From NCBI GenBank assembly GCA_040500365.1, contig CP148031.1:248001-312000 (forward strand): a stretch of 64,000 nucleotides of DNA. Reading direction: 5' to 3'. The translations under genes were made by a program, and so were the position numbers. The DNA comes from Dehalobacter alkaniphilus (GTDB lineage: Bacteria > Bacillota > Desulfitobacteriia > Desulfitobacteriales > Syntrophobotulaceae). This document shows, in pieces, positions 1-9,132 of the stretch (the first letter of the stretch is position 1; every line of letters starts with the position of its first letter). The notes under the pieces were generated by a model. That model was given only the letters and a program-made list of their open reading frames with translations, was not told where the DNA came from and ran no database searches.

Positions 1-563
1 TCACAATACCCTTCAAAGGTTTCTTCCTTTTCGAAATGAAGAGCTAGAATACGACCTGTGGCATCATCTACAGCACCATGAAGGTGCAGGTAGGAGTCAT
101 TGCCCAGCCAATCATAACTGGAAGCATCCATCTGAACGAGTTCTCCTTCACGTTTACGGGCATTTCTTGACCGATGTTTCTTCGGTCTTCGTTTGGCCTT
201 TGGGGATCGAATACCACTGGCTTTTAGATGTCTTGAAACAGTGCTGACAGAGACAAATATCCCCTTGTCTTCAGCGAGAACATCGGTAGCATGGCAAAAG
301 TTATAGTTGATCAATTCCTTTTCGTAAATCTCAATGATGTTCAAGGCTAACTTTGGATCTAAGGCATTAGCAGGCTTACGTCCTCTGTTTTTATGCAGAA
401 TGCTCATGACCCCATTGGCGGTGGCCTCCACTTTCAACCGCTGTACTTGTCTGACGCTGAGATTTAGAAGCCCTGCTGCTTGTTTGTTTAATAAATGGCC
501 TGCCAATAATTCTTCGATAATGGTTACTTTTCTTGCTTCTTGCTTGCTCATTTCTAATTTCAT
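1..563 (-). CDS. IS1202-like transposase, partial (N-terminal ~187 residues)
   Basis: DDE-type transposase of the ISNCY/IS1202 kind, cut by the left window edge, so only the N-terminal portion is visible. It starts at an ATG (complement of 561-563) and carries an N-terminal helix-turn-helix region for inverted-repeat binding. A basic linker rich in Arg/Lys follows, then the first part of the RNase-H-like integrase core, including the QMDAS stretch that holds the first catalytic Asp. The protein is the same as the N-terminus of the complete copy at 58731-60107. Whether this copy is intact cannot be judged here. Confidence 0.88.
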   Translation of the reverse strand, partial: MKLEMSKQEARKVTIIEELLAGHLLNKQAAGLLNLSVRQVQRLKVEATANGVMSILHKNRGRKPANALDPKLALNIIEIYEKELINYNFCHATDVLAEDKGIFVSVSTVSRHLKASGIRSPKAKRRPKKHRSRNARKREGELVQMDASSYDWLGNDSYLHLHGAVDDATGRILALHFEKEETFEGYC

Positions 564-643
564 CCTCCCATTATATCTGTTTTGTGAGGGGATGACATTT
601 TCCTTGAAGAATTATACTATGACATTATCGCAGATCAACAACA
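1..643 (-). mobile_element. IS1202-like (ISNCY) insertion sequence, right part only, cut by window edge
   Basis: Bases 1-643 match 59545-60187 of the complete element in this window. I saw only one difference by eye, at 564 (c here, t at 60108). The terminal inverted repeat ends at 643, and beyond it the two loci diverge completely. The rest of the element lies left of the window, so its other end and its target duplication cannot be seen. The near-identity implies recent transposition within this genome. The two copies have the same orientation about 59.5 kb apart. Confidence 0.9.
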
Positions 644-760
644 AATGGTCATCTTTTCTATTGTGAATACTCCCGGTCTAATGGTAAAATATATAGTGTA
701 TAGGAAAAATGCAAATACCAAATCAGATTAGACTCGTTCAAGTTTCGAGAGGGCTAATAA

Positions 761-919
761 TTTTTTTCACCAGCTTGTAGATACAGCTATACACCGATAG
801 CGGAAAGATGTGTTTTGAAACTGGAGTCTTTGATTAAGAAAACACGTACCAGACAGGAGGAGTGCAATATTTCTCGGTTACCGGAGGATATTATTTCAGT
901 CCTAGAAACAAGATATTAG
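761..919 (+). pseudogene. Possible 3' remnant of a methyltransferase gene upstream of the corrinoid protein
   Basis: An open frame of 52 codons with no plausible start codon or ribosome-binding site, ending in TAG at 917-919. The translation has normal protein composition, with a charged helical stretch followed by LPEDIISVLETRY. MttB-family corrinoid methyltransferases often end in a helix followed by a 'LPEDV...L' tail, and their genes usually lie directly upstream of a corrinoid-protein gene. The position, 63 bp before such a gene, suggests a decayed partner methyltransferase. The match rests on a short tail only, so this is a weak call. The frame could also be chance. Confidence 0.25.
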
Positions 920-982
920 TATTAAGCGGATGCGAATTTTTTATAATTGCTTTGCGTTATTAATTTTAAGGAGGAAATAAAA

Positions 983-1621
983 ATGATTGATCTGAAAGTG
1001 TTAACAGATGCCGTAGGTGACCTGGACGAAGATAAACTGATGGGGATGCTGAATGACTTTGTTGCATCGAAGCCTACCGAAGAAGAGGCTCAGTCCGTCG
1101 TTGGTGCCTGCCAGCGCGGGATGGCAAAAGTAGGCGAACTGTTTGAAAGCGGCGAGTACTTTATAGGCGATTTGATTTTTGCTGGTGAGCTCTTAACCCA
1201 GTCCATCGATATCCTGGAACCGGTAATCGGCAGCGACGAATCCGCCAAAGTAGGCAAGATCGTGCTGGCCACTGTCGAAGGCGATTTGCACGATATCGGC
1301 AAGAACATTTTCAGAAGCATGTCTGAAGCAGCCGGATTTGAAGTCTTTGATTTGGGGATCGACCAAGGCCCGAGCGCATTCATTGAAAAAGTCAAAGAAG
1401 TACAGCCTGATGTCGTAGGGATGAGCGGTGTACTGACGCTGGCCCTGGAAGCGATGAAAAAAACGGTAGATGAATTGAAAGCTGCTGGCGTGCGTGACAG
1501 CCTCAAAATCATTATTGGCGGAAACCCTGTAACAGAAGAAGCCTGCAGACAGATTGGGGCAGATGCATTTACCACGAATGCAGCCGAAGGCGTTAAGATT
1601 TGCCAGAGCTGGGTAAAGTAA
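983..1621 (+). CDS. Corrinoid (B12-binding) methyltransferase protein, MttC/MtgC-type
   Basis: A 212-residue cobalamin-binding protein that shuttles a methyl group between a substrate-specific methyltransferase and a methyl-acceptor methyltransferase. The N-terminal half (about 1-85) is the four-helix cap domain. The C-terminal half is the Rossmann-like B12 domain with the DLHDIGKN signature (DxHxxG, lower-axial His), followed by the conserved GMSGVLTLA and GGNPV segments. ATG 983 was chosen because AAGGAGG lies just upstream; an in-frame start at 947 lacks a ribosome-binding site. It lies alone between the truncated IS and a convergent operon. No intact substrate methyltransferase gene is adjacent, which is unusual for this family. 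A second methyl-THF methyltransferase (15319-16122) and two reactivase-like proteins in the window are possible partners. The substrate (methylamine, betaine or methoxy compound) cannot be told from sequence. Confidence 0.88.
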   Translation: MIDLKVLTDAVGDLDEDKLMGMLNDFVASKPTEEEAQSVVGACQRGMAKVGELFESGEYFIGDLIFAGELLTQSIDILEPVIGSDESAKVGKIVLATVEGDLHDIGKNIFRSMSEAAGFEVFDLGIDQGPSAFIEKVKEVQPDVVGMSGVLTLALEAMKKTVDELKAAGVRDSLKIIIGGNPVTEEACRQIGADAFTTNAAEGVKICQSWVK

Positions 1622-1691
1622 ATATCTGATGTAAAAGCCGAAGCGACCATGTTCAGCAAAACTAAGGCGTTTTGGATGTTAGCGAGGAGAT

Positions 1692-1724
1692 AAGGGAAAT
1701 AGTCCACTGGGACTGTTTCCCTTA
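1692..1724. terminator. Bidirectional intrinsic terminator between convergent genes
   Basis: A hairpin with AAGGGAAA...TTTCCCTT arms, extended by AGTCC/GGACT, followed by TTATTG on the plus strand. It lies between the end of the corrinoid-protein gene and the end of the convergent acs operon, and probably ends transcripts from both sides. Confidence 0.7.
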
Positions 1725-1807
1725 TTGCTGTTTGGAGCTGCAAAAATGCCTCAATATAATGAAGCGTCCTTGTTAAGCTTGCTTGGATTCATGTTATAAT
1801 GATCTAT

Positions 1808-2413
1808 TTACTTCGCGAGCTCCTTCAAAAAGCTTAGCGCAATATCGCAGACAACAGCATGATCTTCAGCGTTGAAGTAATCCAGTGTATTGGCATCAAA
1901 AAGAATATTGGCTCCCGTGGCAAATTCCTCGTCGCCGTTCCAGAGAATAAAGGTGACATAAATGTTGTTTATAAACTGAAAACGGTAGCTGAGGTCTCCG
2001 TGCGTTGTTTTCACTGCATTCAACTTTTGCATCGCGCGTTCCAAGGCGGGGAAATCCTTGCCGAACATCCTGGCAAGCCGCATGATACAACGGCCGTAAA
2101 AATTCGGGTAGTAAACCTGTCCGCCCGAGACTTCCCGATAGGTGATGTCCCTTTGTGTAGGAGCTGTACCCTTGGCGTTGACCAGGTAACGCAGGAGTAA
2201 TGTTATAACCGGAAAGTTTGTAATTTTGGCACCGTCAGAATCACAGATTTCCCCTGAAGGGTAGGAGACAAAATAAGTTGTGCCCATTAATAAAACATGA
2301 AACTCTTGCTTTTGCCTGTCATACGTTGCTCCCGATTTCCGGGATATTTCCACAGGGTCACAGTCTTTGAGTTTCGCGCGAATAAATTCATAGTGCATAG
2401 GTGTATCAGACAC
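1808..2413 (-). CDS. DUF3786 domain protein, last gene of the acs operon
   Basis: A 201-residue soluble protein recognised as DUF3786, a family of unknown function common in anaerobes with CODH/ACS or corrinoid enzymes. No signal peptide, membrane segment or metal-binding Cys cluster is visible; the protein is rich in aromatic residues. The likely start is GTG at 2413 with AAAGGA seven bases upstream; an ATG at 2398 is the alternative. It begins 11 bp after the cooT stop and is clearly the tail of the CODH/ACS operon. A role in maturation or corrinoid handling is a guess from context. Confidence 0.75.
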   Translation of the reverse strand: MSDTPMHYEFIRAKLKDCDPVEISRKSGATYDRQKQEFHVLLMGTTYFVSYPSGEICDSDGAKITNFPVITLLLRYLVNAKGTAPTQRDITYREVSGGQVYYPNFYGRCIMRLARMFGKDFPALERAMQKLNAVKTTHGDLSYRFQFINNIYVTFILWNGDEEFATGANILFDANTLDYFNAEDHAVVCDIALSFLKELAK

Positions 2414-2424
2414 GTGCTATTCCT

Positions 2425-2616
2425 TTACGCTTTTTCGGTGATCAGGATTTTATGTTCCAAGAGTTTTATTTCCTGAATGATGCCGTTAATTGTTTTTTCG
2501 TCTCCCAATAAACCTGTTAAAAAGATCTTACCAGAGTCAACCTTCATGTTTGCAATATTTTCCATAACCATTTTCTCTCCATTAGGAGTCAGAACATAAG
2601 CGTTAGATTCACACAT
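2425..2616 (-). CDS. cooT: CooT-family nickel-binding protein
   Basis: A 63-residue protein beginning MCESNAYV. CooT proteins are small dimers of this size that bind Ni(II) through the conserved Cys2 next to the initiator Met. They support nickel supply to the C-cluster of CO dehydrogenase. Cys2 is present here. AAAGGTGA lies six bases before the ATG. It is placed between acsV and the DUF3786 gene at the end of the CODH/ACS operon, which fits nickel delivery for both CooS and AcsB together with the two CooC-type ATPases upstream. Confidence 0.85.
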   Translation of the reverse strand: MCESNAYVLTPNGEKMVMENIANMKVDSGKIFLTGLLGDEKTINGIIQEIKLLEHKILITEKA

Positions 2617-2690
2617 ATTAAATCACCTTTCTTAACAGTTATTTTTATGCCTGTCAGATGGGGCTTCAATCCAGCTGCTTACGCATTAAT

Positions 2691-4625
2691 TTAGACGATT
2701 TTTCGCTGGTTCTTAACGGTTGGGAATCTTTCAATTTCGGTGTGGGGGAGGAAACAGGCAGATATGAATTCTCCCATGTAGGAGCTGTCGGCACTGAGTT
2801 CAAGGTAAGTCATATGGGAGGCAATATCCTCGGCTTTTTTTCTGGCGTCAGTGCTTTGCAGAGTCAGATAACTGCCTAACAAGGAACTATTGCCGAGATA
2901 TTCAAACTTCTCGACCGGGAGATCCGGGAAAAGCCCAATCGTAATTGAGTTATTCATATTGATATTCGTGCCGATCCCACCAGCTATATATATTTTGTCT
3001 ATTCCGGAATAATCCATACCCATGCTTTTTAATAATACGACCACGGCAGAGTAGACAGCACCTTTGGCCCGGATAAAATTTTCTAGATCAATTTCGGTAA
3101 TTGTGATATCTTTGGGGATATGGTATTCTCTGCTGAAAGCCAGCACATATTCGCCGATTCCATATTCATCAGAACGGATACGGTGGGTTTTCAGATGGCG
3201 GTTCAGACGGCCCCGGCTGTCAATGATCCCTGCCTTGAACATTTCGGCTATGGCGTCGATGATCCCTGAGCCGCATAAGCCGAGCGGCAGTTGATTATCA
3301 ATTGTATCTATGGTAGGTTCAAAAGTTTTTCTATCAATCCTGACATTTTCAATCGCGCCTGGTGCCGCGCGCATTCCGGAACTTATTTCTCCGCCTTCAA
3401 ATGCAGGTCCGGCCGAACAGGCACAAGTGAGCAAGAAGTCTTTATTGCCAAAAACAATTTCACCATTGGTACCCAAGTCCATAAAAAGAATATTTTGATC
3501 TTCCGACCACAGGCCAGAAGCGAGCACGCCGGCAGTAATGTCTCCGCCAACATAGCTTGATACTGAAGGCAATATATAGATAATGCTTTCAGCGTAAGCC
3601 TCTAATCCGAGGTCGCCAGCTTTAAGGTATTCAGAACTAAGGAAAGCGGGAATATAGGGATCCTTCCGCAAATAGTCCGGATAAACCCCGAGCATGAGGT
3701 GCATCATGGTTGTATTTCCTGAGGCGACGATCACGCTGATCGCGTCTTTGGAAATACCAATTTCCTGTCTCATTTTCTTAAGCAAAGGATTAATTGTTTC
3801 TTTAATAATTGCATTGGTTAATTCCTGTAAGCCATTTTTTTTGGTTGAGTGGATGATTCTGCTGATCACATCAGCGCCATATCTAATCTGGGCGTTTCCG
3901 GCAGAGGATTTGGCAATAATCTGTCCGTTATAAAGATCGACCAGGATGGTAGCTATAGATGTAGTGCCTACATCTATAGCTACCCCATACAGCTTGTCGG
4001 ATGTATCTCCGGGCTCAATATTAATGACTCTGATTCGCTCGCTGGTTTCTGCGAAATACGTTACGGTCGCCTGAAAATCATTTTCCCTTAGAACATGAGG
4101 GATTTTTTTGAGGATAGGCAGTTGGCAGACGACTTTGTGATAAGCGCTGTTCTTAAGCAGATGTCTTTGGATTCTGTCCCAGTCGGAGAGGCAGTCATCA
4201 AGGCTTGGCAGGTCTAACTCCATATAGACCTTTTGCACTGGAGAGCTAAACAGAATATGATTCTTGGCAGCCATGTTAATAACGCTGTCGATGATATGTT
4301 GATCTTTCGTTCCAGCCAAATCTTCAACTTTCATTCCGCTTAGTGCGGATGTCTGGATAGCCGGCACTTCAACAGTAATATCGCCATTAATTTTGGAATT
4401 ACATGCTAAGACAAAACCCTGTGCTAGTTCAGATTCAGTAATGTGATGGTTTTTACGAAAATTTACACTGCCTTTAAGAACCTTTAGCTTGCATTTGCCG
4501 CATGATCCGAGTCCATTGCAAGGCGCATCAAGGAAGATACCAGCTTTGCGGGCCGCATCGAACAGTGTCTCACCTAATTTGGCAATCACAACGGTGTTTT
4601 CAGGGATAAATTTTACTTTAAACAT
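2691..4625 (-). CDS. acsV: Corrinoid activation/regeneration protein AcsV (RACE, ASKHA fold)
   Basis: A 644-residue reductive activator of the corrinoid iron-sulfur protein. It re-reduces inactive Co(II) to Co(I) with ATP hydrolysis. The N-terminal ferredoxin-like domain carries a [2Fe-2S] site at Cys36, Cys42, Cys45 and Cys75. A linker follows, then a large ASKHA ATPase domain with VAIDVGTTSIA, MDLGTNGE and CGSGIIDA motifs. ATG 4625 is preferred; a GTG at 4637 would leave no spacing to the AAGGGG. It sits directly after acsB and before cooT. A paralogue lies at 22824-24617. Its place inside the acs operon points to CFeSP (AcsCD) as substrate. Confidence 0.9.
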   Translation of the reverse strand: MFKVKFIPENTVVIAKLGETLFDAARKAGIFLDAPCNGLGSCGKCKLKVLKGSVNFRKNHHITESELAQGFVLACNSKINGDITVEVPAIQTSALSGMKVEDLAGTKDQHIIDSVINMAAKNHILFSSPVQKVYMELDLPSLDDCLSDWDRIQRHLLKNSAYHKVVCQLPILKKIPHVLRENDFQATVTYFAETSERIRVINIEPGDTSDKLYGVAIDVGTTSIATILVDLYNGQIIAKSSAGNAQIRYGADVISRIIHSTKKNGLQELTNAIIKETINPLLKKMRQEIGISKDAISVIVASGNTTMMHLMLGVYPDYLRKDPYIPAFLSSEYLKAGDLGLEAYAESIIYILPSVSSYVGGDITAGVLASGLWSEDQNILFMDLGTNGEIVFGNKDFLLTCACSAGPAFEGGEISSGMRAAPGAIENVRIDRKTFEPTIDTIDNQLPLGLCGSGIIDAIAEMFKAGIIDSRGRLNRHLKTHRIRSDEYGIGEYVLAFSREYHIPKDITITEIDLENFIRAKGAVYSAVVVLLKSMGMDYSGIDKIYIAGGIGTNINMNNSITIGLFPDLPVEKFEYLGNSSLLGSYLTLQSTDARKKAEDIASHMTYLELSADSSYMGEFISACFLPHTEIERFPTVKNQRKIV

Positions 4626-4676
4626 GTTGCACCACACCCCTTCTGATAGGACAGTCCTATAACAGTACTGCTTAAA

Positions 4677-6803
4677 CTACATCAGCGGATCCATTGTTAG
4701 TGCAGGGTGGCCTCTTTCACTTAGATACTCTAAGACTGCTTCGGACTCTGAAGCGATGGTTTCATCACAAATCATATCGACAAAGTTATCAATTCCATAC
4801 ACTTCTTTCGCAGTTGCATTCAGTCTGTCAGCAACGAATTCCTTGAGTTCTTTCGGCATCCAGACAATACGTCCGGGACCGCCTTCAGCTGAGATGAACT
4901 TCTTAGAGGAAATAAACTGTCTGCCATGTCCCATAAATCCAGGAGTCTGAACGCCGCCGCCTGTCATGGAAGCCAGTTCGCCGAATGTCATGCCTACCGG
5001 AGATACGCCGGAGAACTCTCTGTTCACAATGACAATGCCGTTGGCTTCCGGCATAATGCCAGCAATACATTCAAAGCAGCCGCAGGAAGTCATCGGATCT
5101 TCCAGTAAACTGTACAGCGTAATCTGGCTCAAAGCGCCTTGGGAGTGCCGTTCCACGGTTTTGTTGACTTCTTGCCAGATACCTTTGACAGGATCATCAA
5201 CAGGACCTTTGTTAATTGGCTGACAAGGACCGGTTGGATCGAGCTCAAAAGTAGCTTTGGAATCAAGCCAGCTTACGGCGCCGCATAATCCTAGTCTTTC
5301 CGGTGTAACAATGCACACATGGGAAGGGGCAAAGGACTGGCAGAGAATACAGGTATAAAAAGTGTCGACACTTTCATCAGTCAAACTGGCAATACGCTCG
5401 TCTCTTGCTGCATATTTGGGAACAACCTGCTGGGTTTTCACTTCTTTGACTTTGTCAGGATCAGTAATAATCGTGACCTGACATTTGTCGACGACTGCAC
5501 CAAACTCGTCCAGCATCTTGGCATACAGCACTTCACCAAAATGGCGTAGTCTGAAGCCTTTTTCGTAAGCATCCTTGCTGATACGGATCCAGGTGGCGTC
5601 TCTCTGGCCGACGTGCATGATGCCTTCAATATAGTTCATAAAATAGTGGATTCTTCTTTCCAGAACCGGCTCAAAATCTGAATGCATGCTCTTGCCGGCT
5701 ACTTCGACGAGTACTGCCAGAGGCATTCTTCCGGGGACCTGCTGCACGGTGTCAATATCGTCACCAATGATCACAATCTTATGATCCTCAATCTCACTGG
5801 CTTCTCTTTGCGTAACAAGCTCCCAGGACTCTGTTTTGCTGCCGCCGAATTCAACAAACATAGCATCTTTTCTGATTCTCTCTCCTTCAAAAGCAGCAGC
5901 AAAAGCAACCGGAATCGGAATTTCTGTGATCTTTATCTTAATGCCTCTGATCTCAAGGGAAGTTGCAGCCATTTTATCGTAATCTTTTTGAGTGATAAGC
6001 TTCATCGGGACTTCGGCAACATCCTGGTCGGTTACAACCGGGAAGCCGAGGTTAATCGCAGCTGCGCCTGCAGCAACTTTGTAATTGCTTAAAGGTCCTA
6101 CTGCATTGACAAAAGCTTTCAATCTTTTATAGGTATAACGCTTGAATTCTTCCCAGTCGCCAGGGGTCAAGGCTCCAAAGATTAAAGCAGCGCGGATGGT
6201 TACCGTAACGACGTGGATTACAGAGGTCATGTTATAACCTAAAGGCATGACCCTGAACTCAAGTCCTACTTTGACCCCGCCTTCAATGGCCTGATCGATG
6301 ACTTTACCGACAAGGAAGGTTAAAAGCCCTTTAGCTTGGTATTCTTTGATGACTTTGGCGGCTGATTCGGGGTCCGGAAACTCACCAATGATAACCGCTT
6401 GCCCCGGGATATCGTCCATTACGAGACCAACACCCCAACCGCGGATAATCGCATCCGTCAAAAAACCCATGCACGGAGCTTCATAGGGCTTTTCGTCCAC
6501 GACATACTTTAAAGCTTCAATAATTTCGGAAGAGACAGCAGCTGCCATACCGGCATTCTCTGCTTCTCGAAGCTGTTCTCTTTCCACAATAAGGCTTCTG
6601 ACAAGGTCTAAAGCACCTTCAAGTTCTCCCAGGGTGCCTATTTTTTTGCCGGTAATGGCATAAATAAGGGACAGGGAGTAAGCGGTATCCGGAAAAGCAA
6701 CTTTATGCTCTCTTCCTTTTAAGGAGATTGCTTTTTCAACATATCCGGCAGCAGTATCGAGAGCTTGCTTGGCGCCTGCAAATATGGTGCTATATAAATT
6801 CAT
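4677..6803 (-). CDS. acsB: Acetyl-CoA synthase beta subunit (CODH/ACS)
   Basis: A 708-residue acetyl-CoA synthase that joins CO, a methyl group from CFeSP and CoA at the Ni-Ni-[4Fe-4S] A-cluster. All A-cluster ligands are visible: Cys485, Cys488, Cys497 and Cys507 (CxxC-x8-C-x9-C) for the cubane, and Cys574-Gly575-Cys576 for the distal Ni. The spacing is the same as in the Moorella thermoacetica enzyme (506/509/518/528 and 595-597), shifted by 21. The N-terminal CODH-interacting domain is present, unlike in archaeal ACS, so a direct CO channel to CooS is expected. AAGGGG lies eight bases before the ATG. It is flanked by acsE and acsV. Confidence 0.97.
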   Translation of the reverse strand: MNLYSTIFAGAKQALDTAAGYVEKAISLKGREHKVAFPDTAYSLSLIYAITGKKIGTLGELEGALDLVRSLIVEREQLREAENAGMAAAVSSEIIEALKYVVDEKPYEAPCMGFLTDAIIRGWGVGLVMDDIPGQAVIIGEFPDPESAAKVIKEYQAKGLLTFLVGKVIDQAIEGGVKVGLEFRVMPLGYNMTSVIHVVTVTIRAALIFGALTPGDWEEFKRYTYKRLKAFVNAVGPLSNYKVAAGAAAINLGFPVVTDQDVAEVPMKLITQKDYDKMAATSLEIRGIKIKITEIPIPVAFAAAFEGERIRKDAMFVEFGGSKTESWELVTQREASEIEDHKIVIIGDDIDTVQQVPGRMPLAVLVEVAGKSMHSDFEPVLERRIHYFMNYIEGIMHVGQRDATWIRISKDAYEKGFRLRHFGEVLYAKMLDEFGAVVDKCQVTIITDPDKVKEVKTQQVVPKYAARDERIASLTDESVDTFYTCILCQSFAPSHVCIVTPERLGLCGAVSWLDSKATFELDPTGPCQPINKGPVDDPVKGIWQEVNKTVERHSQGALSQITLYSLLEDPMTSCGCFECIAGIMPEANGIVIVNREFSGVSPVGMTFGELASMTGGGVQTPGFMGHGRQFISSKKFISAEGGPGRIVWMPKELKEFVADRLNATAKEVYGIDNFVDMICDETIASESEAVLEYLSERGHPALTMDPLM

Positions 6804-6858
6804 GTATATTCCCCTTTCCGTAGAATCCCCCCAGGCCGTTGCAAGACGAGGCTATCAA

Positions 6859-7644
6859 TCATAGCTCCAGGTAGGAATCGGCATATAACATATTGCCTTT
6901 AATCATGTCACAGGTTTTGATTGTCTCCATAAGCCTGTGGTCGCAAGGGTTTACAATGGCTGCAGTCAGACCGCATTGCATGGCCATTGCACAATAGGTG
7001 GCGTCAATGATCGGACGGACATGTTTTGGAGCACCATTGGAGACATTGCTTAATCCAGCATTGGTTCTGAGACCCATTTCCGTGATCTGGCGAATGGTCT
7101 CAAGGACTTCCGGTGCTTTTTCCTGCATGCCCTTGATGACCAGAAACAGCGGGTCAAATAAGAGATCCATCGGGTCGATACCGAGCATCATTGCTTTTTC
7201 CAGCATTTCGGTGCAGTAGGTGATGCGCTCTTCAACGTCAGAAGGAATGCCGTCTTTAGCACACAGGGCAATAGCCATGGCATCGTTGGCGGCGGCGACT
7301 TCTAAGAGCCCCAGTCTCGGACCGGCATCGGCAGAATTGATAATCGGTTTGCCTTTGGAACGGTTGTAGACTCTGATACCGGCTTCAATTGCTTTTTTAT
7401 TGGCTGTATCCAAACAAATCGGAACATTATCAAATTCATTCTGCAGAAGCTGAACGGCCCAGGCCATGACTTCTTCGCCGTCTCTTTCAGCAGGTCCAAT
7501 ATTCAGGTCGAGGTAAACAGCGCCGGCATCAAGCTGTTCTTTAGCCCTCTGGAGAATCGGGGCAGGATTACGGTCAGCGATGGCCTGCCGAATGACCGGA
7601 GAAATACAGTGGATTCTTTCACCAATGACTAAAAATCTATCCAT
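6859..7644 (-). CDS. acsE: Methyl-THF:corrinoid iron-sulfur protein methyltransferase
   Basis: A 261-residue pterin-binding TIM-barrel enzyme (MeTr) that passes the methyl group of 5-methyltetrahydrofolate to the cobalt of CFeSP. Family motifs are visible: GERIH near the N-terminus, LDLNIGPAERDG, ICLDTANKKA, IINSADAG, and NAGLSNVSNGAP with the conserved Asn that polarises N5 of the pterin. Length matches the Moorella enzyme. GGAGGTG lies upstream of the ATG. It is inside the acs operon between acsC and acsB, which makes this the CFeSP-dedicated copy. The second homologue at 15319-16122 lies outside the operon. Confidence 0.95.
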   Translation of the reverse strand: MDRFLVIGERIHCISPVIRQAIADRNPAPILQRAKEQLDAGAVYLDLNIGPAERDGEEVMAWAVQLLQNEFDNVPICLDTANKKAIEAGIRVYNRSKGKPIINSADAGPRLGLLEVAAANDAMAIALCAKDGIPSDVEERITYCTEMLEKAMMLGIDPMDLLFDPLFLVIKGMQEKAPEVLETIRQITEMGLRTNAGLSNVSNGAPKHVRPIIDATYCAMAMQCGLTAAIVNPCDHRLMETIKTCDMIKGNMLYADSYLEL

Positions 7645-7725
7645 GTTAGGAGCACCTCCGAATTTTTTTATTGAGAACAGAATACTTCGGGTTAATACTT
7701 CAGGTTAATTCGTATCTTTTTCAGT

Positions 7726-9087
7726 TCAGTTAATGCCTTCCATCGTCCTTAAGAATTTAGGAAGATGCATGGCTTCATCAGGACCAATGATAACTTCCCA
7801 GTTAGGAAGACTGTCCTGGATGTCACCTTTCAGAACGGCAACTTTTCCAGGGATAATAAGCTTTCTGCATTTCGTTTTGCTTTCAATGCCGGACTCTTTA
7901 ATGAATTTGGCAATGACCGAGCCGCTAAACTTGCCTGCGGCCCATGCTGTCAGTACAGAGTAACCGCCGGCATCAGGGATTCCCATCCAGGCCGGTACTT
8001 TGGATCTTTCCACTTCACCGGAAACAACAAAGTAAGTCAGGGCAAAGTCGACCGTAATCAAAACAGGTGAGTTGTCACCAGGGTTATTGATCGGATAGAA
8101 TTCCGGTTCAACTCTCATCGGTTTCTGCGGGTCAGTATAGATATTCTGTCTTAAACCGAAGAGCGGGAGAGCGCGGGCGTAATCCATATCGTCCATAACA
8201 ATAAGGGAACCATATTTCATGGTGAACAGGGAGGCCAGAGCAACCTCCATAAATTTGTCGCCTTTGGCCAGCTCGTTGACAAAGGCTACGGAAGGATAAC
8301 CAAAGGTTCTGTCTTGTTCTTTTAAAGCTGTTCTGCGGATCTGCACAGCGTTGGTAAAAGCTTCACGTGCGGAAGCGTTGCCGATATCCAGCAGTAATTC
8401 TTTGTAATCAAGTTTCTGGACATTTTCAACCAGATCATACAATTCAGCAAGTGAGGGTGCTTTTAAGCCGAGAGGCAGTTTGAGCTCCTTGACCAAAGCA
8501 ACCATTTCCTGATAGTTGTTGCTGTTAGCACCGAATACGATCGGGAGTTCATCTTTGACCAGTTCCAAAGCATCTTTCAGCACGGAAACATCGGCGCATA
8601 CCAGCATATAGGCTACTTTTAAACTGGAAGCTTTGACTTTGTTGATTAAAGCCAGATAAGCGTCTTTGTTGCCAACATACTGTAGGGCAGCAATTTCAGC
8701 TCTCATTTCTTCGCCGATTCGGACATAGTCGACGTTTTTCATATTGGCGATTTTCGCATCGATTTGTTCCTGGGACATCGCATCGGAAAGCAGTACAGCA
8801 AATCTGTTGCGGTTGACAAAAGTTTTCTCGTGACGGAAAAGAACAGTTTCACCGCCAAGTTTACATTCGGTTTCTCCTTTGCCGAAAGTCACGATCTTCA
8901 TCAGGGGAGCCGTGGACTCAGAGAGCTTTGCCATCGCATCATCACTCATGTGCGAGCACTTGCTTATTTCTACACCACCGGCTGCTACCTTCATCGCAAA
9001 AGCCATACAGGTAGGAAAGCCACATTCTTTACAGTTGGTTTTGGGAGTCAGTTTATAGATATCCAATCCGGACATTGCCATTTTCAT
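7726..9087 (-). CDS. acsC: Corrinoid iron-sulfur protein large (gamma) subunit
   Basis: A 453-residue large subunit of CFeSP, the methyl carrier between AcsE and AcsB. The N-terminus carries the [4Fe-4S] motif Cys19-x2-Cys22-x4-Cys27-x16-Cys44, which delivers electrons for Co(I) regeneration. The middle is a TIM barrel, and the C-terminal about 130 residues form the B12-binding domain. Two in-frame ATG codons (9087 and 9081) share one AAGGAGG; spacing slightly favours 9081. The next gene upstream is its partner acsD. The 80-bp gap to acsE contains a short tandem near-repeat (acttcgggttaat/acttcaggttaat) of unknown meaning. Confidence 0.96.
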   Translation of the reverse strand: MKMAMSGLDIYKLTPKTNCKECGFPTCMAFAMKVAAGGVEISKCSHMSDDAMAKLSESTAPLMKIVTFGKGETECKLGGETVLFRHEKTFVNRNRFAVLLSDAMSQEQIDAKIANMKNVDYVRIGEEMRAEIAALQYVGNKDAYLALINKVKASSLKVAYMLVCADVSVLKDALELVKDELPIVFGANSNNYQEMVALVKELKLPLGLKAPSLAELYDLVENVQKLDYKELLLDIGNASAREAFTNAVQIRRTALKEQDRTFGYPSVAFVNELAKGDKFMEVALASLFTMKYGSLIVMDDMDYARALPLFGLRQNIYTDPQKPMRVEPEFYPINNPGDNSPVLITVDFALTYFVVSGEVERSKVPAWMGIPDAGGYSVLTAWAAGKFSGSVIAKFIKESGIESKTKCRKLIIPGKVAVLKGDIQDSLPNWEVIIGPDEAMHLPKFLRTMEGIN

Positions 9088-9132
9088 TTTCCTCCTTGAA
9101 TCAAAATTACTATCAAAGTCTTCAAATATTAA

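Noticed and set aside
334..666. 110-residue plus-strand frame, repeated at 59878-60258
   Set aside because: It is antisense to the transposase gene in both IS copies and has no ribosome-binding site or known family.
1090..1743. 217-residue minus-strand frame over the corrinoid protein gene
   Set aside because: Antisense shadow of a clearly recognised gene; composition is not protein-like.
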